DNA of 64,000 nucleotides from an uncultured Chitinophagaceae bacterium (GCA_937907395.1 CALCII010000013.1:310001-374000), one strand, 5' to 3'. Shown: positions 34,287 to 43,018, numbered from the stretch's first letter. Notes: generated by a model not told the origin, from the letters alone. Numbers and translations are program-made.

Positions 34287-35507
34287 TCAGACTGTTTTCG
34301 TCCTGAAACGATTTACGACAATTAAGGCAATGCCGGTAAACATAAGTGAGGCTGCCAGTAATAATATTTGATTGGAGTAGGGTATACTGTTGAATTGAAT
34401 GGCAGCTACACCCTGTAGCAGAAGGGTGATTTCATTGAGCAGTAGTCCTGTGAGAAAGATCCCGATTCCTGTTTTGCTGAATCGGTTGTTCAACGATAGT
34501 AAGTGTAACTGGACAAAACAGCCAATAAGAAAAAGCGTAACAAATCCCAGCAATACCAGGTGCAGGAATCCAATCACAATGGGCCGTATCCCGAACGCAT
34601 ATTGGTTAAGTTGCGGAATTCCGGAAACTGCCTGCAGGAATAATTTTAAAACCAAAGCAATGGCCGATAATCCAATCAGCAATTTAGCTGCATTCGTTAG
34701 CCGGGTGTTTAAAACAGGTTTTAAAACCTGCCATCTTCTTAAAAGTATAACGATAAACCAGAGTTGTACATTGCCCGCTATTATGGCGGTAATTTTCATC
34801 CAGTTGGGTACCCGCATCCAAAGCATGGATAAAAACCAGGCGGGGACAATTGTATAAATCAGCACATTATACATCCGGTGTGCCATGATCTTTTGTGTAT
34901 AGGTAATCACATTGCCCAGTATTGCAAAGAAGAAGCCCAGAATACTGAACAGAAACCAACCGTTGTATTGAAAGTGCAGGTAAAAATAAACAGACCCGAA
35001 ATACCATTGCTGGTGCAGGTTTTTAGTAGCCATCATATAGGCCAGTGCAAATGTTCCCAGCGAAGAAATGATATTAAACTGCAAAGCAGTCCGCATCCAT
35101 TTACGAACGGTGCTGTTTAACCGAAATTTTTTCAGTTCTTTCCATGTTACATAACAAAACCACCAGGAAATAAAAATGGAAAGCGTTGAAAAAGCAATGG
35201 AAGGCAACGCATATCCCATGAAGGGGAATGTAAATAACATTCCATAACTGCAAAACAGATGCAATTGAAAGATGCGATTGTATTTTTCTAACACAATCGG
35301 ATCCGGTTTCAGCAAATGAACATAAATCGAATAAATAGCAAGGGATACCCAGCCTGCAAATGCAAAGTGTGAATGCCCGTGCAACAAATGTTTATGGTCT
35401 ATAAAGGGAAGTGGATAAAGTATTTTATAACGAAGGAGCAATCCCACGGATGCAAGCACCAATAAGTTCAGTAATGCAATAGCCGACCATTTCCTGGTAA
35501 ATTCCAT
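34287..35507 (-). CDS. Twelve-helix membrane protein, heme-copper oxidase subunit I-like
   Basis: 406 residues from ATG 35507 (a GTG at 35516 is possible). About twelve hydrophobic segments span almost the whole chain. Histidines fall in helices: H-L-L-H-G-H-S-H-F-A-F-A-G-W in segment 2, Y-L-H-F-Q-Y-N-G-W in segment 6 and G-F-L-H-L-V-L-L-G-F in segment 10. This layout resembles subunit I of cytochrome oxidases and NO reductases or the NnrS group, but the full CuB His set is not evident, so enzymatic activity is uncertain. It sits beside a Crp/Fnr regulator and the nos operon, and a candidate Crp/Fnr box lies 44 nt upstream. A role in anaerobic or NO-linked respiration is inference. Confidence 0.6.
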   Translation of the reverse strand: MEFTRKWSAIALLNLLVLASVGLLLRYKILYPLPFIDHKHLLHGHSHFAFAGWVSLAIYSIYVHLLKPDPIVLEKYNRIFQLHLFCSYGMLFTFPFMGYALPSIAFSTLSIFISWWFCYVTWKELKKFRLNSTVRKWMRTALQFNIISSLGTFALAYMMATKNLHQQWYFGSVYFYLHFQYNGWFLFSILGFFFAILGNVITYTQKIMAHRMYNVLIYTIVPAWFLSMLWMRVPNWMKITAIIAGNVQLWFIVILLRRWQVLKPVLNTRLTNAAKLLIGLSAIALVLKLFLQAVSGIPQLNQYAFGIRPIVIGFLHLVLLGFVTLFLIGCFVQLHLLSLNNRFSKTGIGIFLTGLLLNEITLLLQGVAAIQFNSIPYSNQILLLAASLMFTGIALIVVNRFRTKTV

Positions 35508-35550
35508 AAAAACCACTTTCGGTAAAACAATAAAGAATCAGCAATAATTG

Positions 35551-35568
35551 TTATGATCAGAGTCACAT
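35551..35568 (-). promoter_or_regulatory. Weak Crp/Fnr-type box upstream of the oxidase-like gene
   Basis: TTATGA-N6-TCACAT on the plus strand; core TATGA-N6-TCACA differs by one base from the two better boxes in this region. It overlaps the stop codon of the regulator gene. At the spacing used by the other sites the minus strand reads TTGTTTTA, only a partial -7 match. Confidence 0.35.
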
Positions 35569-36179
35569 TATAAATAAACTTTTCCTTTCTGGATCTCCAG
35601 TATGCCTGCTTCTTCCAGTTGGCGAATGGTACGTATCACCGTTTCTACCCGAAGTCCGGTCATGTCGGCAATTTGTTGTCTTGTAAGATCTATTTTGAAA
35701 CGTTTTTCATCTTTCTCTGCATGTGCTTTCTTGTATTCTTCAAGAATTGTCTTTATTCGATGCTCAGGTTTATACGATGAAATCTCTTTTGATATAATGG
35801 ATTTAAAGCGAAGCCGCTTCGCAAGTGTTTGTGTAAAACAGAAATGAATTTCAAAGTTATCTTTTAACAACTGCAGAAAATTTTCTTTCCGCAAACGTAT
35901 AATGGTGCAATTGTCTTCTGCAATGGCGCTGGCTGGATACTCGCCGTTATCAAATAAAGGGGGCTCTCCAAAACTTTGTCCGGCTTCAAAAATGCCCTGA
36001 ATAAATTCACGCCCTTCATCATTAGTATTACTCATCCTCACTTTCCCTTCTGCAACCTGGTAATAAAAATGCGCCTGATCGCCTTCCCGGAAAAGAACAT
36101 ACCCTTTCTCAAGATTATGAAAAGTGGCCCCCCAGGCAAGCAGCAGATCTGTATCAATCAGGCAAGTGTTCGTTGGCAT
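35568..36179 (-). CDS. Crp/Fnr-family transcriptional regulator
   Basis: 203 residues: N-terminal cyclic-nucleotide-binding-type beta-roll (G-Y-V-L-F-R-E-G-D-Q, E-G-K-V-R, Q-S-F-G-E-P-P-L-F), a dimerisation helix (about 105-130) and a C-terminal winged helix-turn-helix (Q-Q-I-A-D-M-T-G-L-R-V-E-T-V-I-R). Only one Cys lies near the N-terminus, so an FNR-type 4Fe-4S cluster is unlikely; a heme/NO-sensing DNR/NNR-like mode is plausible (inference). Divergent from the nos operon, with a palindromic box between them, it is the obvious candidate to control N2O respiration. A TTAATTTG -7-like element lies 9 nt before its ATG. Confidence 0.88.
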   Translation of the reverse strand: MPTNTCLIDTDLLLAWGATFHNLEKGYVLFREGDQAHFYYQVAEGKVRMSNTNDEGREFIQGIFEAGQSFGEPPLFDNGEYPASAIAEDNCTIIRLRKENFLQLLKDNFEIHFCFTQTLAKRLRFKSIISKEISSYKPEHRIKTILEEYKKAHAEKDEKRFKIDLTRQQIADMTGLRVETVIRTIRQLEEAGILEIQKGKVYL

Positions 36180-36317
36180 CAGAAATACAAATTAATCTCT
36201 TTTAAATGAAATAAGAACAGGCCCTTGTTTTTTGTGATAAGTGGGGGCTCGCCTAAATCAAAGTGTGTACATAACTGTTTATATACAGGCAAAGAAATCC
36301 TGATATTATTTTTTCAA

Positions 36318-36335
36318 TTATGACTTCGATCATAA
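36318..36335 (+). promoter_or_regulatory. Crp/Fnr-type operator of the nos operon
   Basis: Perfect 6-bp arms TTATGA-N6-TCATAA. Its centre lies 29.5 nt before TAATCTTG (36356-36363), a one-mismatch -7 element, which places the box near -41.5, the class II activator position. The same box and the same offset occur at the fasciclin gene. The remaining 216-nt gap between the regulator and cytochrome genes holds nothing else that I recognise. Confidence 0.65.
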
Positions 36336-36395
36336 AGGCCCGGAAAAGACAGCTGTAATCTTGTGCCTGTTACCATCATCTTAAAAATTAGAAAT

Positions 36396-36878
36396 ATGAA
36401 AAAAACGCTCATTCTTTTCAGCCTTTTGTCCCTGATTTACGCCTGTGGCAGCAATTCCGGAGAAGCTAACAAAGATGCTTCAACCGATCAACCTCAAACA
36501 GCCGCTGCATCTGACAATGGTAATCCTGCTTACGATCCCGAAAGAGGCGAGGGTAAGTTTACAAACGTAGAAGTGAAACCGGAATTGGATAAAACAATGG
36601 CAGAATCTGGTAGTAAAGTATACGATGTAAAATGTGCCAGTTGCCACAAACTAACCGATGAGAAATTAGTTGGTCCCGGTTGGAAAGGTGTTACCTCCAG
36701 GCATAAAGCAGAGTGGATTATGAATTTTGTTACCAATACAGATGAGATGCTCAACAAAGATCCCAAAGCCATGGCACAACTTGAAATCTGCCTGGTTCGT
36801 ATGCCCAATCAAAGTTTAACTGATGACGATGCAAGACATGTGTATGAGTTTATGCGTAGGAATGATGGTGTGAAATAA
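36396..36878 (+). CDS. Lipoprotein c-type cytochrome, first gene of the nos operon
   Basis: 160 residues from ATG 36396; the longer frame from 36363 would put the start at the predicted -7 element. Lipobox S-L-I-Y-A-C directs attachment to a membrane facing the periplasm, followed by a low-complexity Ala/Asp/Gln linker. A single heme c site C-A-S-C-H-K and a distal Met candidate (R-M-P-N-Q) form a class I cytochrome c fold. In clade II nos clusters small cytochromes supply electrons to NosZ (established for NosC-type proteins); this is the likely role. 48 nt before nosZ. Confidence 0.88.
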   Translation: MKKTLILFSLLSLIYACGSNSGEANKDASTDQPQTAAASDNGNPAYDPERGEGKFTNVEVKPELDKTMAESGSKVYDVKCASCHKLTDEKLVGPGWKGVTSRHKAEWIMNFVTNTDEMLNKDPKAMAQLEICLVRMPNQSLTDDDARHVYEFMRRNDGVK

Positions 36879-36926
36879 AATCACCTATCAGCGTTTGAAT
36901 TTTCTTAATCCCTTAATAAATGCAAT

Positions 36927-38909
36927 ATGAAAGTTTTACAATCAATGCTAATGCTGCTGCTGGTGGCCTTGGTATTTCAGATGAGTGCCTGTAAGCCAAA
37001 AGGTGCCGGAACTGCGGCAACCGGATCTGCCGAAAAAGCGTATGTAGCTCCAGGTAAATACGATGAAATTTACAATTTTGTGAGTGGTGGATTCAGCGGA
37101 CAAATGAGTGTGTATGGTATTCCGAGCGGACGACTGTTTCGTGTGATTCCTGTTTTCTCTGTAGATCCTGAAAAAGGATATGGATACAGCGAGGAAACCA
37201 AACCTATGCTTAATACTTCTCACGGCTTTGTTCCATGGGATGATCTGCATCACACAGAATTGTCACAAACAAATGGTGAGATCGATGGCCGCTGGATATT
37301 TGGTAATGCCAACAACACACCACGTGTGGCACGTATTGATTTGCGTACATTCCGCACAGCTGAGATTATTGAATTGCCCAACAGTGCGGGTAACCACTCG
37401 TCTCCCTTTATCACAGAAAATACAGAGTATGTAGTAGCCGGTACAAGATTCAGTATTCCATTGGGTGGTAATACAGATGTGCCTATTTCTTCTTATAAGC
37501 AAAACTTTAAAGGCACTATCAGCTTTATCAGTGTAGGTAAAGAAGGTGGAATGGATATTGCATTTCAATTGCTGTTACCAGGTATCAATTTTGACCTGAG
37601 CCATGCCGGTAAAGGGTCCAGTCACGGATGGTTCTTCTTCAGTTGTTATAATAGCGAACAGGCAAATACATTGCTGGAAGTAAATGCATCACAAAGAGAT
37701 AAGGATTTTATTCTTGCAGTAAACTGGAAGAAAGCAGAAGAATACCTGAAAGCAGGAAAAGGAACCAAACAACAAGTGAAATATGCACATAATGTGTATG
37801 ATGAAAAAACACATACTGCAAAAAGCGAAATCAGAACAGAAGTAACGGTTCTTGATCCGGCAATCCTGAAAGATATCTGCTATTTTATTCCTTGCCCTAA
37901 ATCGCCGCATGGTTGCGATGTGGATCCTTCAGGTGAATACATTATCGGTAGTGGTAAACTGGCAGCTGTGATTCCTGTGTTCTCTTTTGCCAAGTTTACA
38001 AAAGCAATTGCCGATAAAACATTTGATGGGGAATTTGGTGGTATTCCTGTTGTGAAATATGAAGCCGCATTGCATGGCGAAGTACAAAAGCCAGGCCTTG
38101 GACCTTTGCATACAGAATTTGATGGCAAAGGAAACGCTTACACTTCTTTCTTTGTGAGCAGTGAAATTGTGAAATGGAATATCAAAGACCTGAAAGTGAT
38201 TGACCGTGTGCCTACTTATTATTCAATTGGTCACCTTTGTGTTCCGGGTGGCGACTCTAAAAAGCCCTTTGGTAAATATGTAATTGCTTATAATAAAATT
38301 ACCAAAGACCGTTACCTGCCTACTGGTCCGGAATTAACACAAAGTGCTCAGTTGTTTGATATCAGCGGTGATAAAATGCAATTGATTCTTGATTTTCCCA
38401 CTATAGGAGAGCCTCACTACGCACAGGCTTGTCCGGCAGATCTTATTAAAAAGAATAGTTTGAAAATTTACAAGATTGAGGAGAATGCGAATCCATATGT
38501 AACAAAAGGGGAGAAGGATAGTAAAGTGGTACGTGAGGGAAACAAAGTACATGTGTATATGACATCGATCCGTTCACACTTTTCACCCGATAATATTGAA
38601 GGCGTGAAAGTGGGAGATGAAGTGTATTTCCATGTTACTAACCTGGAACAGGATTGGGATGTGCCGCATGGTTTTGCCATAAAAGGTGCTAACAATGCAG
38701 AGTTGCTGATCATGCCTGGTGAAACACAAACATTGAAATGGGTGCCCGACAGAACTGGTGTATTCCCCATGTATTGTACTGATTTCTGCAGTGCATTACA
38801 CCAGGAAATGCAAGGTTATATAAGAGTGTCACCAGCCGGTAGTAATGTTCCGCTTACATTCAGTTTAGGTAAGCAGGGTGCTGCGGCTACTGATGAAGCT
38901 AAAAAATAG
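36927..38909 (+). CDS. nosZ: Nitrous-oxide reductase (clade II type)
   Basis: Reduces N2O to N2 in the periplasm. 660 residues: a seven-bladed propeller with the CuZ-binding histidines (for example D-D-L-H-H-T, P-H-G-C-D-V, G-P-L-H-T-E, S-I-G-H-L) and a C-terminal cupredoxin CuA domain with Y-C-T-D-F-C-S-A-L-H-Q-E-M. The export signal is Sec-type and carries a lipobox-like F-Q-M-S-A-C, not a twin-arginine signal; this marks clade II and suggests lipid anchoring. No C-terminal cytochrome domain. Fed by the lipoprotein cytochrome upstream; a hairpin follows the gene, which may make nosZ mRNA more abundant than the downstream genes. Confidence 0.96.
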   Translation: MKVLQSMLMLLLVALVFQMSACKPKGAGTAATGSAEKAYVAPGKYDEIYNFVSGGFSGQMSVYGIPSGRLFRVIPVFSVDPEKGYGYSEETKPMLNTSHGFVPWDDLHHTELSQTNGEIDGRWIFGNANNTPRVARIDLRTFRTAEIIELPNSAGNHSSPFITENTEYVVAGTRFSIPLGGNTDVPISSYKQNFKGTISFISVGKEGGMDIAFQLLLPGINFDLSHAGKGSSHGWFFFSCYNSEQANTLLEVNASQRDKDFILAVNWKKAEEYLKAGKGTKQQVKYAHNVYDEKTHTAKSEIRTEVTVLDPAILKDICYFIPCPKSPHGCDVDPSGEYIIGSGKLAAVIPVFSFAKFTKAIADKTFDGEFGGIPVVKYEAALHGEVQKPGLGPLHTEFDGKGNAYTSFFVSSEIVKWNIKDLKVIDRVPTYYSIGHLCVPGGDSKKPFGKYVIAYNKITKDRYLPTGPELTQSAQLFDISGDKMQLILDFPTIGEPHYAQACPADLIKKNSLKIYKIEENANPYVTKGEKDSKVVREGNKVHVYMTSIRSHFSPDNIEGVKVGDEVYFHVTNLEQDWDVPHGFAIKGANNAELLIMPGETQTLKWVPDRTGVFPMYCTDFCSALHQEMQGYIRVSPAGSNVPLTFSLGKQGAAATDEAKK

Positions 38910-38933
38910 TTCTAAGGTTTAAGATGAATATCA

Positions 38934-38970
38934 GAGCCTGCCGGGACGCAGCTCCAGGCAGGCTCTTCTT
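38934..38970 (+). terminator. Hairpin between nosZ and the NosL-fusion gene
   Basis: 9-bp stem GAGCCTGCC / GGCAGGCTC with a 14-base loop, then TTCTTTT. Probably a partial terminator that reduces expression of the accessory genes relative to nosZ. Confidence 0.75.
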
Positions 38971-38993
38971 TTAAAGAAATAAAAGTTGAAGAA

Positions 38994-40004
38994 ATGAATA
39001 ACAGTTTATCACCACGGGCACGTTTCATCTCTCTTGTTTGTGCGGTTGCATTAGGTGTATCCCTGTTGTTTCCTTTGTGGAGAATTGATTTAACAGCACC
39101 TCAGTATCCGGAAGGATTGGGTTTGAAAATATTTCCTCACAAAATTGGTGGCGATGTGGATGTGGTGAATGGATTGAACCATTATATTGGAATGAGGACC
39201 TTACATACAGAAGACTTTTTTGAGTTTATCATACTGCCTTATTTAATCGGAGGGTTTGCGCTCTTTGGGTTACTTACGGTACTGATCAGGCGACGCTGGT
39301 TTTTCTTAACCTGGGTTGGCTTATTTGTGGCATTTGGCGTTGTGGCAATGTTTGATTTCTACAGATGGGAATATAACTATGGCCACAACCTGGACCCTAA
39401 TGCTGCTATTATTGTACCGGGAATGGCTTACCAGCCTCCTTTAATCGGGTTTAAACAATTGCTGAATTTCGGCGCTTATTCTCTTCCGGATGTGGGTGGT
39501 TATATTTTTCTGCTCACGGGATTGATTTTAGTGGTAACAGCTTACCTGGAAATCAAAAAATCGGTGAAGAAGTCAAAGCTGATGCCAATGATATTCATTG
39601 CTCCCTTGTTTTTCTTGATGCAGAGTTGTGAAACAGGTGCTGAACCAATTTCTTACGGGAAAGATGCTTGTTACTCCTGTAAAATGATCATCAGCGATCA
39701 GCGGTTTGGTGCAGAGATAATCACTAATACAGGAAAAACGTACAAGTTTGATGATACGCATTGCCTGAAATCATTTTATAAATCAGGTTATCTCGATGAG
39801 TCAAAAATTGCAGCCGTTTACATTGTGGATTATGCTCAAAAAGAAAAATTGATTCCGGCCGATAAAGCATTTTTTATCAGTGGAGATGAAATTCGTGGCC
39901 CTATGGGAGGGGGAGTTGCAGCTTTTGAAACAGAATCATCTATGCTTTCTTTTAAAAACAAGCTTCATGCACAACAGCTAAGCTGGAAACAGGTATTGGA
40001 ATAA
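38994..40004 (+). CDS. nosL: Membrane domain fused to NosL copper chaperone (NosB-NosL-like)
   Basis: 336 residues in two parts. Residues 1-195 contain four predicted membrane helices with a periplasmic loop; in clade II nos clusters a membrane protein of unknown function (NosB) normally occupies exactly this place after nosZ. Residues 205-336 are a NosL domain with C-Y-S-C-K-M and D-D-T-H-C-L-K-S-F, delivering Cu(I) for the NosZ centres (family knowledge). The junction still contains a hydrophobic run and a lipobox-like F-L-M-Q-S-C, as if a NosL lipoprotein had been joined to the membrane protein. An internal start at the M-P-M-I before it could produce NosL alone. The gene is followed by nosD after 2 nt. 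Confidence 0.8.
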   Translation: MNNSLSPRARFISLVCAVALGVSLLFPLWRIDLTAPQYPEGLGLKIFPHKIGGDVDVVNGLNHYIGMRTLHTEDFFEFIILPYLIGGFALFGLLTVLIRRRWFFLTWVGLFVAFGVVAMFDFYRWEYNYGHNLDPNAAIIVPGMAYQPPLIGFKQLLNFGAYSLPDVGGYIFLLTGLILVVTAYLEIKKSVKKSKLMPMIFIAPLFFLMQSCETGAEPISYGKDACYSCKMIISDQRFGAEIITNTGKTYKFDDTHCLKSFYKSGYLDESKIAAVYIVDYAQKEKLIPADKAFFISGDEIRGPMGGGVAAFETESSMLSFKNKLHAQQLSWKQVLE

Positions 40005-40006
40005 AA

Positions 40007-41239
40007 ATGAAATACGGATTTGCCATATTATTACTCTTCATTTCATTCTTATCATTCTCCCGTGCAATCGCTGTAGGTGGTGGTAAGAAATACACCTCCG
40101 TAAAGAAAGCCATCCTTGAAGCAAAGGAAGGTGATACAATATTACTTCATCCAGGCGTGTACAGGGAAAGCCCGCTTGTAATTCAAAAAGCAATAACACT
40201 TATCGGGGTCAATTACCCGGTATTGGATGGCCAAAAGAAATATGAAATACTTACGATTCGCTCAAACAATGTAGTGGTGGAAGGTATTTTGTTCCGTAAT
40301 TCCGGCAGGAGCAGTTATCTGGATATAGCAGCCTTACGAATTGCAGATGCAAGATATGTTACGATAAAGAACAACCGGTTCGAATTTTCATTTTTCGGTA
40401 TTTATTCCCAGCATGCCACTTCCTGTATCATTCAGGGTAATGAACTGCGTTCTGATGCAAAAGATGAAATTAATTCTGCCAACGGTATTCATTGCTGGAA
40501 GAGTGATAGCATGCAAATCACCGGCAACCGGATTACAGGGCACCGTGATGGCATCTATTTTGAATTTGTAACCCACTCGCTCATCAGGGATAACTACAGT
40601 TTTCAGAATGTTCGGTATGGATTACATTTCATGTTTTCCAATAACGACAGGTATGAAGGCAATACATTTCGTGATAACGGGGCCGGTGTAGCAGTGATGT
40701 ATTCCAATCATATCGATATGCACCGCAACACATTTGCAGATAACTGGGGAAGTGCCGCTTATGGTATTTTACTGAAAGATATCAGCGATGGTGTCATTAG
40801 CGGCAATCGGTTTTTAAATAACAGTGTGGCGATCATGATGGAGGGAAGCAGCCGTATGAAAATGACAGGCAATCTGTTTTCCAAAAACGGATGGGCTATG
40901 AAAGTGCAGGCCAACTGTATGGATAACCTCATCAGCGGAAATAATTTCATCGCCAATTCTTTTGATGTTGCTACTAATGGCGACCTGGTGCTGAGCCGCT
41001 TTGAAAAAAACTACTGGGACAAGTATGAAGGATATGATCTCAACAGAAATGGAATTGGTGATGTGCCTTACCGTCCTGTGAGTTTATATGCGATGATTAC
41101 AGAACGGAATCCGCCCAGTATGATGTTATACAGAAGCTTCATGGCTTCCCTGATCGATAAGGTTGAAAAAATAATACCTGTACTTACTCCGGTTGAGTTG
41201 AGAGATAATGAGCCTATGATGAAACCGGTCAAACTCTGA
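40007..41239 (+). CDS. nosD: NosD, periplasmic right-handed beta-helix maturation protein
   Basis: 410 residues with a signal peptide (residues 1-22) and a parallel beta-helix of repeated short turns, visible as N-N-R-F-E-F, N-G-I-H-C-W, H-R-D-G-I-Y-F-E-F and R-Y-G-L-H-F-M-F-S-N-N. Members assist copper or sulfide delivery to the CuZ cluster of NosZ, working with NosF and NosY. The C-terminal N-Y-W-D-K-Y-E-G-Y-D-L-N-R-N-G-I-G-D motif is characteristic of NosD. Gaps of 2-3 nt to both neighbours indicate translational coupling. Confidence 0.94.
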   Translation: MKYGFAILLLFISFLSFSRAIAVGGGKKYTSVKKAILEAKEGDTILLHPGVYRESPLVIQKAITLIGVNYPVLDGQKKYEILTIRSNNVVVEGILFRNSGRSSYLDIAALRIADARYVTIKNNRFEFSFFGIYSQHATSCIIQGNELRSDAKDEINSANGIHCWKSDSMQITGNRITGHRDGIYFEFVTHSLIRDNYSFQNVRYGLHFMFSNNDRYEGNTFRDNGAGVAVMYSNHIDMHRNTFADNWGSAAYGILLKDISDGVISGNRFLNNSVAIMMEGSSRMKMTGNLFSKNGWAMKVQANCMDNLISGNNFIANSFDVATNGDLVLSRFEKNYWDKYEGYDLNRNGIGDVPYRPVSLYAMITERNPPSMMLYRSFMASLIDKVEKIIPVLTPVELRDNEPMMKPVKL

Positions 41240-41242
41240 ATT

Positions 41243-41947
41243 ATGATAATTGCTTCAAATGTTACAAAGTCGTTTGGCAAGCTCAAGGCATTAGACAATG
41301 TGAGTGTAACCTGTAATAAGGGGCAAACCATTGCTTTGATTGGCCCCAATGGAAGTGGTAAAACCACTTTGATTAAGACGATCCTTGGAATGGTGGTGCC
41401 GGATAGTGGGTTTATCACTTTTGATCAGCATAATATCCTGCACGATTGGAAATACAGGGAACGTATTGGTTACATGCCACAGATCGGACGCTATCCGGAA
41501 AATATGACCATTGCTCATGTAATAGGAATGATGAAAGACATCCGCAAAGATGCCGTTTCATTAGATGACGATCTGATTCATGCATTCGGATTAAAAGCAA
41601 TGGAAAATAAAAAGATGCGAACACTAAGCGGCGGTACCGTGCAGAAGGTAAGTGCATCACTGGCCTTTTTATTTAGTCCGGATGTGCTGATTCTGGATGA
41701 ACCAACGGCAGGACTGGATCCTGTTGCTGCAGAAATTTTGAAAACAAAAATCAGCAAGGAAAAAGAACGTGGCCGTTTGATATTGATTACTTCACATATC
41801 CTGAGCGAACTGGATGATCTTGTTAGTGAAATTATTTACATGCAGGATGGCAAGCTTCAGTTTCATAAATCAATGGAACAGCTGCAGGAAGATACCGGAC
41901 ATGTACGCCTGGCCCAGGCAATAGCTCATATCATGAAATCACAGTAA
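41243..41947 (+). CDS. nosF: NosF, ABC transporter ATPase
   Basis: 234 residues, the energy subunit of the NosDFY system. Walker A G-P-N-G-S-G-K-T-T, Q-loop Y-M-P-Q, signature L-S-G-G-T-V-Q-K, Walker B V-L-I-L-D-E-P-T and switch His in I-T-S-H-I are all intact. It follows nosD by 3 nt and nosY starts one base after its stop region, so the three are produced together. Role in powering CuZ assembly is inferred from the family. Confidence 0.95.
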   Translation: MIIASNVTKSFGKLKALDNVSVTCNKGQTIALIGPNGSGKTTLIKTILGMVVPDSGFITFDQHNILHDWKYRERIGYMPQIGRYPENMTIAHVIGMMKDIRKDAVSLDDDLIHAFGLKAMENKKMRTLSGGTVQKVSASLAFLFSPDVLILDEPTAGLDPVAAEILKTKISKEKERGRLILITSHILSELDDLVSEIIYMQDGKLQFHKSMEQLQEDTGHVRLAQAIAHIMKSQ

Positions 41948-41948
41948 C

Positions 41949-42716
41949 ATGAAAACAATTGTAAAATATGTAATGCTGGATCTGCTGAAGAATAAAATTA
42001 TTCTGGCATATACAGTTGTGCTGCTCATTATTTCATTCGGTGTTTTTAATATGGATGAAAACGCAACTAAAGGAGTGCTGAGCCTTATGAATTTGTCGCT
42101 CATTTTTATTCCGCTGGTAAGTATTATTTTCTCTACCATCTATGTATACAATTCATCTGAGTTCCTGGAATTGTTAGTGGCGCAACCAATAAAGCGGAAA
42201 ATGCTTTGGTTGAGTATTTTTACCGGATTAACATTATCGTTATCTGTTGCCTTCCTGGTGGGTATTGGCATTCCTGTTTTGCTATACGAACCTTCACTTA
42301 CCGGTTTGATGTTGATTTGTACCGGCTTATTTCTTTCTGTTATTTTCACTGCTATCGCATTATTTGCGTCAGTCAGAACAAGAGATAAAGCAAAAGGAAT
42401 TGGTTTGTCTGTATTGATCTGGTTCTTTTTCACACTCATATATGATTCGCTTGTTTTATTGGTACTGTTTCAGTTCAGTGAATACCCATTAGAGAAACCA
42501 ATGATTGTAATGTCAATGCTTAACCCGGTGGATTTGTCAAGGATACTGATGTTACTGAAACTGGATATCTCAGCTTTAATGGGATATACCGGAGCTGTCT
42601 TTCATGAGTTCTTCGGCAGTTTTGCCGGAAGTATTCTGTCTTTTGTGATGTTAACGATATGGGCTATTGTACCATTGTGGTTTTCTGTAAGGATGTTTGA
42701 ACGTAAGGATTTATAA
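41949..42716 (+). CDS. nosY: NosY, ABC transporter permease
   Basis: 255 residues with six predicted membrane helices, starting with the cytosolic amphipathic M-K-T-I-V-K-Y-V-M-L-D-L. Conserved region N-S-S-E-F-L-E-L-L-V-A-Q-P-I-K-R after helix 2 is typical of NosY/ABC-2 permeases. Partner of NosF and NosD in CuZ maturation. Followed 11 nt later by the cupin gene, which suggests that the operon continues. Confidence 0.94.
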   Translation: MKTIVKYVMLDLLKNKIILAYTVVLLIISFGVFNMDENATKGVLSLMNLSLIFIPLVSIIFSTIYVYNSSEFLELLVAQPIKRKMLWLSIFTGLTLSLSVAFLVGIGIPVLLYEPSLTGLMLICTGLFLSVIFTAIALFASVRTRDKAKGIGLSVLIWFFFTLIYDSLVLLVLFQFSEYPLEKPMIVMSMLNPVDLSRILMLLKLDISALMGYTGAVFHEFFGSFAGSILSFVMLTIWAIVPLWFSVRMFERKDL

Positions 42717-42727
42717 AAATTACAAAT

Positions 42728-43018
42728 ATGCTGTTAGGTAATACAACTGAATTAATGAACTTTGAAAAGATAAATAAAGCAGCTGTTTATAAAGACGAAA
42801 AACAACAGGTGCTCTTGCTCAACCTGCCTGCAGGTGCTGAAATGAAACCACACAAATCACCTGTGGATGCTTTTGTGGTGGTGGAGAGGGGTGAAGTTGA
42901 ATTTATATTGGAAGGAGAGTTGTTTTTGTTGAAACAGGGCGACCTGTTTCGCTTTAAAGCCAACCAGGTACATTCATTAAAAGCATTGTCTGATTTCAGC
43001 ATGCTGATTGTAAAATAA
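42728..43018 (+). CDS. Small cupin protein
   Basis: 96 residues forming one cupin barrel: metal-binding first motif around K-P-H-K-S-P-V-D-A-F-V-V-V-E-R-G-E-V-E and second motif F-K-A-N-Q-V-H-S-L. The hallmark His and Glu residues of motif 1 are partly kept (P-H-K and G-E), and motif 2 retains the His. Cytosolic. It lies between nosY and a truncated globin with gaps of 11 and 5 nt, which ties it to nitrogen-oxide metabolism, perhaps as a metal- or NO-related accessory (inference). Confidence 0.8.
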   Translation: MLLGNTTELMNFEKINKAAVYKDEKQQVLLLNLPAGAEMKPHKSPVDAFVVVERGEVEFILEGELFLLKQGDLFRFKANQVHSLKALSDFSMLIVK

